Assembly (NCBI GenBank): GCA_030038955.1
Contig: JASHQV010000333.1
Coordinates: 1 to 7,469, forward strand
Length of the DNA: 7,469 bases
Direction: 5' to 3'
Source of the DNA: Solirubrobacteraceae bacterium
GTDB taxonomy: Bacteria > Actinomycetota > Thermoleophilia > Solirubrobacterales > Solirubrobacteraceae
Part shown: piece by piece, positions 1-6,014 of the stretch
How positions within the stretch are numbered: position 1 is the first letter of the stretch
Layout of the letters: every line of letters begins with the position of its first letter
Translations under genes and position numbers: made by a program
Notes under the pieces: model-generated
What the model was told of the DNA's origin: nothing
The model's database searches: none
The model's input: the letters and a program-made list of their open reading frames with translations, nothing else

Positions 1-2154
1 GGACGTCGCGAACGCACGCCGGCCCGGAGCCGACACCAGGCCGAGGCCGACCAACCGGCACCCGCCCGGACATGTGCCGGCGAGCGCCGCCTGGTAGCTC
101 CAGGCACCGAGATGGAGCCGGCCGAGGTCGACCTCCGCCGTCCCGAGTTGCGGGTTCGCCAGCCACACGGCCACGTCGATGCCACGCTCGACGCCTCGAT
201 CGACGGGCATCGCCGGCGTGTGCCCAGCGAACCCATGGCCACCAGTCGCCGATGCGAGCGCGCTGCTGATCCGCAGCCGCATGCCAGCTTGCGGAAAGTC
301 GATCGCTGGCGTCACCGGCGGATCGATGCGGCGACGGACGGTCGCCAGCGACACGCGCGAGATGCCCGCAGGCCAGTCGAGCACCGCACCCAATCGGGGC
401 GCCTGCACGGCCAGCAGCGTCGAGCTGGCGGTCTTCACGACGACGGCGGCCATCGCGAAGCGGCCTTGGGGATCGACGCGCTCGACAGCCTGCTCGAGTC
501 CCTCCTGACCCGTGGTGACCATCGCCACGCGGGTCGTCCCGACGCTGAAGCGCGCGGCGGCGGCTCGGTTCCGGCGCGCCACCGACCACGCTGAGACGGC
601 GAAGCAGGCGAGGCACACAGCGATGATCAGTACCCGCGTCTGACGCATCAACGCCGGCCGCCGGACGATCTGCCGGAGCGCGATGAACAGCGCGACTCGC
701 TTCGAATAGGCGCTTGCCGCAATGCCCAAGCGGCAAGCGCCGAGGACGAGCTGGACCGCGATCACCGACACCCCGAGTGCGATCAGCCCAGGGGCTGCGG
801 ACGCGATCGGATTGCTGTGACCCGACAGGCTGCCGTTGGTCACGAGCGCTACGACCCCAACCACCGACAGGATCAGCAGCGCGACATCGGCGACTACGCC
901 CGTGCGGCGAGACGGACGCCGCTCGGTCTGCGTGCCCTCGGACAGGGTCGAGGAGCGCAGCGCCCGCGCCAAGCCGAAGGCGAGCGCGCCAGCGATCGCG
1001 GCGACGCTCGCCGCCAGCGCAGCGAACACCCAGCCATCCGCGGAGATCACAGCCGCGTGGTCGAGCAGCTTGGCCCGGACGAGCACCATCGTTCCCCAAG
1101 CGCCAGCACATCCGAGCACGAGGCCGAATGCGCACAGGACCGCCGGCTCGAGTGCAATCACGGTCAGCAGGCTCGTCGAAGGGAAGCCTCGCAGGCGGGC
1201 CACTCGGACCTCTGCCTGCCGGGTCGCGCCGGCACGGACCAGCAGCCCGGCAAGCACCCACACCGCGAGCAGCACGAGCTGGACGGCGGCGACGGCGACG
1301 ATTGTCGAGATCGTGCGTCGCTGGCGATCAGCGCCTGCCAGCAAAGCCGGAAGCTGCGTGTTCAACGCGAGCCGCCGCGCAGCGACCGCAGCCGTAGCCC
1401 TTGACACCGCATCACGGACCGCATCCTCGCTGCCCAAGCCGACGCGTGCCGCACGCAGCGGTAGCTGACCGTCGATCTGAGGAGAGTTCTGCGCCGGCAC
1501 CGCCAGGGCCGTCGCAGACGAGGCGACAAGCGAGTCGATCTCCGGAAGCGGTTGCGGTCCCGACGCGGTCTGCCCGAATGGGAAGTAGCCGCTCGCGCCT
1601 CCCCACCAGTACGACGGCGTGAAGCTGGGCACCGAATAGACGCCGACGATCCGCAGCGTCAGCGGCCTGCTGCTACCCAGCACGCTCGCGCGGATCACCC
1701 CGCCGAGCGACGCTCCCAGGTCCCGCGCGCTGCGCTCGCTGAGTGCGACATCACCAAAGCCCGTCGGGCAATTGCCGCGCAAGAAATCGAGCTGGTGGCA
1801 GATGCCAGTGCGGTACAGCAGCTGTGAGCGGACCGCCCCAGTGCGGTGGCTGGCGATCGTGACGCCGGTGATCACCGAGTTGATCGGCGCGCCGTACCAG
1901 CGACCCGCCGCTTTGCGCACCAGTCGCTCGCCGCTCTCGATCTGGGTCAGCGACCGCACCTGCCCCGGCGCCGGGCTGAGCGTCAAGCCGCGATCCTCGA
2001 CGGCGGCCGAGGAAATCGCGCTCCGCACCACCGAATCGCCCGCCGTGTGCAAATACAGCGGGCCGAGCACGGCCGCCCCGACGGCGATCGCCGAGGTCAG
2101 CACCGTCAACACGGAGATACCCAGGCGCCAGCGTACGCTGCGCCACAGAAGCAC
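1..2154 (-). CDS. FtsX/MacB-type ABC transporter permease, large actinobacterial form (3' end outside window)
   Basis: Reading leftward from a GTG at 2154-2152, the frame stays open for 718 codons to the window edge, so the C-terminal part is missing. The product begins LLWRSVRWRLGIS, then a first membrane helix (about residues 12-35). A large extracytoplasmic domain follows (about 36-280). Next come hydrophobic segments near 282-307, 328-360, 372-397, 418-438 and 454-477, with the FtsX-like core around 285-400. After IALRQIVRRPALMRQTR (491-507) there is a further helix (507-525), which starts a second extracytoplasmic domain (about 526-718). This two-half layout is typical of long FtsX-family permeases of 800-1000 residues, so one or more C-terminal helices should lie beyond the edge. 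Such proteins work in the membrane with a separate ATPase, in export or mechanotransmission; the substrate cannot be read. Each outer domain has a close Cys pair (C119/C129; C695/C699). It starts 11 bases after the dehydrogenase stop, so it is probably co-transcribed. GTG 2154 is chosen for the AGGGG upstream and the typical N-terminus. Certain: a membrane protein. Well supported: FtsX family. Confidence 0.87.
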   Translation of the reverse strand, partial: MLLWRSVRWRLGISVLTVLTSAIAVGAAVLGPLYLHTAGDSVVRSAISSAAVEDRGLTLSPAPGQVRSLTQIESGERLVRKAAGRWYGAPINSVITGVTIASHRTGAVRSQLLYRTGICHQLDFLRGNCPTGFGDVALSERSARDLGASLGGVIRASVLGSSRPLTLRIVGVYSVPSFTPSYWWGGASGYFPFGQTASGPQPLPEIDSLVASSATALAVPAQNSPQIDGQLPLRAARVGLGSEDAVRDAVSRATAAVAARRLALNTQLPALLAGADRQRRTISTIVAVAAVQLVLLAVWVLAGLLVRAGATRQAEVRVARLRGFPSTSLLTVIALEPAVLCAFGLVLGCAGAWGTMVLVRAKLLDHAAVISADGWVFAALAASVAAIAGALAFGLARALRSSTLSEGTQTERRPSRRTGVVADVALLILSVVGVVALVTNGSLSGHSNPIASAAPGLIALGVSVIAVQLVLGACRLGIAASAYSKRVALFIALRQIVRRPALMRQTRVLIIAVCLACFAVSAWSVARRNRAAAARFSVGTTRVAMVTTGQEGLEQAVERVDPQGRFAMAAVVVKTASSTLLAVQAPRLGAVLDWPAGISRVSLATVRRRIDPPVTPAIDFPQAGMRLRISSALASATGGHGFAGHTPAMPVDRGVERGIDVAVWLANPQLGTAEVDLGRLHLGAWSYQAALAGTCPGGCRLVGLGLVSAPGRRAFATS

Positions 2155-2158
2155 GGCG

Positions 2159-2163
2159 CCCCT
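2159..2163 (-). promoter_or_regulatory. Ribosome binding site of the permease gene
   Basis: AGGGG reads on the minus strand four bases before the GTG at 2154, inside the 11-base gap after the dehydrogenase stop codon. The spacing is short but usable. It supports this start and suggests translation linked to the upstream gene. Confidence 0.5.
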
Positions 2164-2165
2164 GC

Positions 2166-3344
2166 TCAACGGTTCGGACGCAGGATCGCCTTGATCACGC
2201 CATCTGCTCGCTGGTCGAAGCGATCGTAGAAGCCGGGCGCGTCGTCGAGCGCGCCGTGGTGGCTGACGATCGCGCCGGGGTGGGCACGTCCGGCGACGAC
2301 GAGGTCGCGCAGGCGGGTGGTGTAGCGACGGTCGTGGGTGCGTCCAAAGTTGACGCTGACGCCCTTGTTGAACAGCGTCGCCCAGGGAACCTGGAGGTGA
2401 CCGTCGGCGCTGCCCTCGGGAGCCGGGTGAAGGTCGCGCTCCACGTACACGCCGGCGATCGCGACGTGGCCGGTGGGGTTGACCAGCCGCGCCAGGTCCG
2501 AGATCACCTGCGTCGGGTTCTCGCGCGCCGGGTCGTGCCGGTCGCGAGCCTGGAAGCCGACCGCGTCGATCCCCTTCTGCACGCCGTCCATCTGCTCCTC
2601 GCCGATCGGCAGCCCCGCGCGCCGCCGGTGCTCCTTGATCTGCTCAACCGGATCGGCGTCGGTGAAGTCGATCGGCGTGGCGCCGAGCTCGCCGGCCTTG
2701 TCGAGCCGCTCGGGGATGTAGTCGACGACGTACACCTCACCGGCGCCGCGCAGCAGCGAGCTGTAGGCAGCAAGCAGGCCGACCGTTCCGGCCCCGAAGA
2801 TCGCGACCGTGCAGCCGGGCTGCATCATCGCCAGCTCGGTCGCATGCCAGCCTGTGACGAACGCGTCCGCCAGCAGCACGAAGTCGTCCTCGCGGTCGTC
2901 GAAGGGCTCGCCCGGAACGCGGACGCAGTTCGCGTCGGCGAACGGGACGCGGAGGAGCTGCGCCTGCGCGCCGCGGTAGGCGCCCATGCCCGCGTAGCCG
3001 TAGGCGGCCCCGAAGCTGCCCGGTCGCACGCGCAGGCAAGCCGCCGTGTAGCCGCGCACGCAGTTGAAGCAGACGCCGCAGTACAGGTGAGTGGGGATCA
3101 CCACTCGATTGCCAACCTCGACGAGACTGACACCGTCGCCCACCTGCTCGACCACGCCGAGTGGCTCATGCCCGATCACCAAGCCCGGCTCGGCGCCGGT
3201 GCGCCCGTCGTACATGTGCAGGTCGGTGCCGCAGATCGCGCTCGAGGTGACTCGCACGACGACGTCGGTCGGATCCTCGAGCACGGCGTCCTCGACGTCG
3301 TGCACGCCAACCCGGCGCGTCTGCTCGTAGACGATCGCTCTCAC
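2166..3344 (-). CDS. Zinc-dependent alcohol dehydrogenase, glutathione-independent formaldehyde dehydrogenase type
   Basis: This is a 392-residue soluble medium-chain dehydrogenase, close in length to Pseudomonas formaldehyde dehydrogenase (about 399). Residues 1-160 form the GroES-like catalytic domain. C38 (in AICGTDLHMY), H59 (in GHE) and D160 (in LLADAFVTGWH) match the C-H-D catalytic zinc ligands of that enzyme. C89, C92, C95 and C103 have the C-x2-C-x2-C-x7-C spacing of the structural zinc site. The Rossmann domain has GAGTVG at 184-189, and D208 at the end of the next strand favours NAD over NADP. GIDAVGFQ (258-265) and HVAIAGVYVERD (293-304) are also typical of the formaldehyde dehydrogenase-like branch. 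The expected reaction is NAD-dependent oxidation of formaldehyde or another small alcohol or aldehyde without glutathione; the true substrate is not certain, since many relatives are uncharacterised. GTG 3344 is chosen because MRAIVYEQ is the canonical N-terminus and GAGGAG precedes it. The gene lies 39 bases after the MetE-like gene and 11 before the permease. Confidence 0.9.
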   Translation of the reverse strand: MRAIVYEQTRRVGVHDVEDAVLEDPTDVVVRVTSSAICGTDLHMYDGRTGAEPGLVIGHEPLGVVEQVGDGVSLVEVGNRVVIPTHLYCGVCFNCVRGYTAACLRVRPGSFGAAYGYAGMGAYRGAQAQLLRVPFADANCVRVPGEPFDDREDDFVLLADAFVTGWHATELAMMQPGCTVAIFGAGTVGLLAAYSSLLRGAGEVYVVDYIPERLDKAGELGATPIDFTDADPVEQIKEHRRRAGLPIGEEQMDGVQKGIDAVGFQARDRHDPARENPTQVISDLARLVNPTGHVAIAGVYVERDLHPAPEGSADGHLQVPWATLFNKGVSVNFGRTHDRRYTTRLRDLVVAGRAHPGAIVSHHGALDDAPGFYDRFDQRADGVIKAILRPNR

Positions 3345-3347
3345 GAG

Positions 3348-3353
3348 CTCCTC
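3348..3353 (-). promoter_or_regulatory. Ribosome binding site of the dehydrogenase gene
   Basis: GAGGAG on the minus strand ends three bases before the GTG at 3344. It is a strong match to the anti-Shine-Dalgarno sequence but unusually close to the start. No ATG, and no other start giving a canonical N-terminus, lies nearby. Confidence 0.55.
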
Positions 3354-3383
3354 ACAGCGACTCAGTCAAGCAGCTGCCTGCCC

Positions 3384-4514
3384 CTACCAGAGCCGCGCCG
3401 ACGCGAGCCTGGCCCCCTCCGCCATCGCCTGCAGCTTCGCCCAGGTGATCCCCGGGTCGATCGCGAGGAAGCTGGCAAACGTCGCGAAGCCGCAGTCGCT
3501 GCCCGCGATCACGCGCTCGCGGCCGACCAGCTGCGCGTAGCGGACGATGCGCTGGGCAACCAGCTCGGGGTGCTCGACGTAGTTGGTGGTCGAGTCCAGC
3601 ACTCCCGGGATCAGCACCTTGCCGTCGGGCAGCTTGACGTCCTCGAACACCGTCCACTCGTGCTCGTGCCGCGGGTTGGCGGCCTCGAACGAGATCGCCG
3701 CCGGGCGCGCCTGCAGGACGATGTCGATGATCTCCCGCAACGGCACATCGTGATTGTGAGGACCCTCATAGTTGCCCCAGCACAGGTGCATGCGCATGTC
3801 ATCGGCAGGTATGTCGCGGGTGGCGTGGTTGATCGCCTCGACGTGCAGCGCGGCCCGCCGGCGAAACTCCTCGAGACTCTCGTCGGCGCTCATGTGGCGG
3901 GTCATCGCGAGGTCCGGACAGTCGAGCTGGAGCACCAGACCGGCGCCGTGGATCTCGTCGTACTCGGCCTTCATCACGTCCGCCAGCGCCGCGATGTACT
4001 GCTCGTGGCTGGGGTAGTACTGGTTCTGCAAGAACACGGAGATCACGCCCGGCGACGCCGCCGTCAGGAATGCGTCCTCGACCTCCGCGCCGGCCACGGC
4101 CGCCTTCAGGTTGGCGATGTCCGTACGGACTGCGTCGAGATCCCGGTAGGAGACCTCTCCCACGCAGGCCGGCATCGCGAAGTCCAGGCCGCCCATCACA
4201 CGCTGCATGTAATCGGGGAACTCGAGCAGGTCTGCCGGCAACGCGATCATGCCGCCCTCCCCGCCAAAGCCGTCCAGTCGCTCCTTCACATACGTGGAGT
4301 ACCCGATCTTGCCCGCCTCGCCGTCGTTGACGACGGTCACGCCGGCCCGCGCCTGGCGGCCCACGACATCGGCCACCGCGTCACGCACCTGCTGGGCCAG
4401 CGACGGGTCCTGCTCGCCGCCGCGATCGCGTCGCTGCAGCGTCTCCAGCAGCGCCGGCGGACGCGGCAGGCTGCCGGTATGGGTCGTCAGAACGTGCTCG
4501 GTCGATCGCTTCAT
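3384..4514 (-). CDS. Cobalamin-independent methionine synthase family protein (MetE C-terminal type, zinc methyl/alkyl transferase)
   Basis: This 376-residue protein corresponds to the catalytic C-terminal barrel of MetE (full-length MetE is about 750 residues). The N-terminus has the family signature THTGSLPRP (11-19), followed by NDGEAGK (63-69). A complete thiol-activating zinc site is visible: H243 and C245 in MHLCWGN, E277 in ISFEAANP, and C341 in AGSDCGF. This matches the H-x-C...E...C ligands of MetE. The family transfers methyl or alkyl groups to a zinc-bound thiol. Relatives of this size include archaeal single-domain methionine synthases and epoxyalkane:coenzyme M transferase. Without the N-terminal half it is probably not a classic folate-dependent MetE, so the donor and acceptor are open. 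It is a cytoplasmic enzyme. ATG 4514 is supported by GAGGGAG upstream and by conservation beginning at residue 8. It is the first gene of the leftward operon and is followed after 39 bases by the dehydrogenase. Family assignment is firm; calling it metE would overreach. Confidence 0.92.
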   Translation of the reverse strand: MKRSTEHVLTTHTGSLPRPPALLETLQRRDRGGEQDPSLAQQVRDAVADVVGRQARAGVTVVNDGEAGKIGYSTYVKERLDGFGGEGGMIALPADLLEFPDYMQRVMGGLDFAMPACVGEVSYRDLDAVRTDIANLKAAVAGAEVEDAFLTAASPGVISVFLQNQYYPSHEQYIAALADVMKAEYDEIHGAGLVLQLDCPDLAMTRHMSADESLEEFRRRAALHVEAINHATRDIPADDMRMHLCWGNYEGPHNHDVPLREIIDIVLQARPAAISFEAANPRHEHEWTVFEDVKLPDGKVLIPGVLDSTTNYVEHPELVAQRIVRYAQLVGRERVIAGSDCGFATFASFLAIDPGITWAKLQAMAEGARLASARLW

Positions 4515-4518
4515 GGCG

Positions 4519-4525
4519 CTCCCTC
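4519..4525 (-). promoter_or_regulatory. Ribosome binding site of the MetE-like gene
   Basis: GAGGGAG on the minus strand lies four bases before the ATG at 4514. This is the clearest ribosome binding site in the window and fixes the start of the MetE-like gene. Confidence 0.7.
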
Positions 4526-4542
4526 AGTGGCTGGTTTCGGCT

Positions 4543-4572
4543 ATTGAACCGCTCACGGCGCCCGCCGCGCAA
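4543..4572 (-). promoter_or_regulatory. Candidate promoter of the leftward operon
   Basis: On the minus strand TTGCGC (4572-4567) and TTCAAT (4548-4543) are separated by 18 bases, which fits a housekeeping-sigma promoter with an imperfect -35 box. Transcription would start near 4536 and leave a leader of about 22 bases that contains the GAGGGAG ribosome binding site. The match is by eye; there is no direct evidence of activity. Confidence 0.35.
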
Positions 4573-4671
4573 CCCGCTGATCCCGAGCGATGTGAGGTAA
4601 CTTCTGAGGCGGTGGAGAGTGAGCGTGCAACGACGCATGTAGGCACGTCGCGGAAGCGCAGCGGTCCGCAT

Positions 4672-5985
4672 GTGCGGCGCCGCGGCGCGCACGTCTGCGG
4701 CGAGTCCGACCGGCCGCGGGGGGTCGCCGCGCTCGTCGTGCAGACGCTCGGCGGGGTGGCGAACGGACGCCTGTCGCGATTGCCGGTGACAGTCCGCTTC
4801 TGGGATGGAAGCGAGCTGGCATCGGATCGCCGGGCGACGGTGGTGTTCCGGGATCCCGCGGCCGTCATGCAGCTTCTGCGCGCGCCGGGACAGCTCGGGC
4901 TGGCGCGCGCGTGGGTCGACGGCTCGCTCGACGTCGAGGGCGACCTCGAGGCGGTGCTGCGAACCCGCGACGCGTTCGCTGGCGTGCGCGTGTCGGCGCG
5001 CGACCGCGCCCGGCTCGCACTCGCGGCGCTGAAGGCGGTTGGCGTCCGCGGCTTGCGCCCTGCGCGGGTGCCGGCAGTGGAGGCGCGGATCGGTGGCCGG
5101 CTGCGGTCGCTGTCCCGCGACCGCAACGCCGTGCGTCACCACTACGACGTCTCCAACCGCTTCTACAGGCTGGTGCTGGGGCCGACGATGGTCTACTCGT
5201 GTGCGTACTTCGCCCGCCCCGAGGACACGCTCGAAACCGCCCAACAGCGCAAGCTCGAGCTGATCTGCCGCAAGCTCGCGCTGCGGGACGGCGAGCGCCT
5301 GCTCGACATCGGCTGCGGCTGGGGGTCGCTGCTGATCTACGCGGCCCAGCACCACGGCGTGCACGCGCTCGGGGTGACACTGTCCGAGCCGCAGGCCGAG
5401 TTCGCGCGTGCACGGATTGCGGAGCTGGGGCTGGCGGACCGCGTCGAGGTCAGAGTGCAGGACTACCGCGAGATCGAGGATGGGCCGTTCGACAAGATCG
5501 CGAGCGTCGGCATGTACGAACACGTGGGACGCGACCAGCTCGGCCACTACGTGCAGACGGTGATGCAGCTGCTGCGCCCCGGCGGGCTGTTCCTCAACCA
5601 GGGGATCACGAGGCTTGCGCCCCATCCGCCGAAGCCGGACCCGTTCATCGCTCGCTACGTCTTCCCGGATGGCGAGCTGCATCCGGTCACCGACATTCTC
5701 GCCATCATGCAGAGCCTCCACTTCGAATTCCGCGACGTCGAGTCGCTACGCGATCACTACCCGCTGACGCTGCGACGCTGGGCCGCGAACCTGGAGGCCA
5801 GCCGCGGGCAGGCGATCGCCGAAGTCGGGTCGCAACGCGAGCGCGTCTGGCGGCTGTACATGATCGCCTCGGCGCTCGGCTTCGAGGACGGCGAGCTCAG
5901 CATCTATCAGGTGCTGGCGGCGCGACCGGGCGCTCCGCACGGCCTGCCGCTGGAGCGGACGAGGCTGCTGACGCCCTCGGCGTGA
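4672..5985 (+). CDS. Cyclopropane-fatty-acyl-phospholipid synthase-like SAM-dependent enzyme
   Basis: From the chosen GTG the protein has 437 residues (E. coli Cfa has 382). The family adds a methylene or methyl group from S-adenosylmethionine to double bonds of phospholipid acyl chains at the membrane surface. Residues about 30-130 match the N-terminal lipid-handling domain (VRFWDGSEL, WVDGSLDVEGDLE). The catalytic domain starts at RHHYDVSNRFY (155-165). It shows YSCAY with C177, the SAM site LLDIGCGWGSL (210-220), GVTLSEPQ (234-241), QDYRE (263-267), SVGMYEHVG (278-286) with E283, and RYVFPDGELHP (328-338). C177, E283, I312 and Y363 match bicarbonate-site residues of E. coli Cfa (C139, E239, I268, Y317). 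At the H266 position there is Q310. The start is uncertain: GTG 4612 (457 residues) and ATG 4513 (490, overlapping the divergent gene) are in frame, but G/C-rich third positions begin at 4672. No clear ribosome binding site is seen. The gene stands alone on its strand. Confidence 0.9.
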   Translation: MRRRGAHVCGESDRPRGVAALVVQTLGGVANGRLSRLPVTVRFWDGSELASDRRATVVFRDPAAVMQLLRAPGQLGLARAWVDGSLDVEGDLEAVLRTRDAFAGVRVSARDRARLALAALKAVGVRGLRPARVPAVEARIGGRLRSLSRDRNAVRHHYDVSNRFYRLVLGPTMVYSCAYFARPEDTLETAQQRKLELICRKLALRDGERLLDIGCGWGSLLIYAAQHHGVHALGVTLSEPQAEFARARIAELGLADRVEVRVQDYREIEDGPFDKIASVGMYEHVGRDQLGHYVQTVMQLLRPGGLFLNQGITRLAPHPPKPDPFIARYVFPDGELHPVTDILAIMQSLHFEFRDVESLRDHYPLTLRRWAANLEASRGQAIAEVGSQRERVWRLYMIASALGFEDGELSIYQVLAARPGAPHGLPLERTRLLTPSA

Positions 5986-5999
5986 CCACCGGTTGCCCT

Positions 6000-6014
6000 G
6001 CTACGCGACGTAGC
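6000..6014. terminator. Small hairpin between convergent genes (possible weak terminator)
   Basis: GCTACG and CGTAGC form six-base-pair arms around a three-base loop, overlapping the stop codon of the MocR gene and starting 15 bases after the stop of the CFA-synthase-like gene. There is no T-run on either side, so a classic intrinsic terminator is doubtful. It is the only symmetrical element in the convergent junction. Confidence 0.2.

Larger units (their letters stand above)
4515..4671. other. Divergent intergenic region between the MetE-like and CFA-synthase-like genes
   Basis: These 157 bases separate two genes read in opposite directions. The left part holds the ribosome binding site and candidate promoter of the MetE-like gene. 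For the rightward gene I see no convincing -35/-10 pair; TAACTT at 4598-4603 could be a -10 box but has no good -35 partner. TGAGG occurs twice in direct orientation (4593-4597 and 4605-4609), 12 bases apart, in the most AT-rich patch, and could be a regulator site. The rightward frame is open through the whole region, but its third codon positions between 4612 and 4671 include many A or T, unlike the near-total G/C after 4672. I therefore treat it as non-coding. Confidence 0.5.

Noticed and set aside
714..1468. Several plus-strand open frames of 195-227 codons opposite the permease
   Set aside because: They are Arg/Ser/Pro-rich and overlap one another in different frames, while the minus strand gives one continuous membrane protein with regular hydrophobic helices.
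1751..2146. A minus-strand ATG frame near the permease start
   Set aside because: It is a shifted frame of the permease; its translation lacks the membrane helix that the true frame shows at residues 12-35.
4525..4535. GCCACTG just upstream of the MetE-like gene, a string also found in cobalamin riboswitches
   Set aside because: The other conserved riboswitch elements are absent, and the string is only about ten bases from the start codon, leaving no room for the rest of the structure.
2256..4547. A very long plus-strand open frame (763 codons) opposite the dehydrogenase and MetE-like genes
   Set aside because: It is antisense to two genes with complete catalytic motifs. Its product is rich in Arg, Val, Asp and His with no recognisable domain, as expected from the complementary frame of high-GC coding DNA.
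4381..5721. A minus-strand open frame of 446 codons opposite the CFA-synthase-like gene
   Set aside because: It is the complement of a gene with clear SAM-binding and active-site motifs; the translation is low-complexity and matches no family I know.
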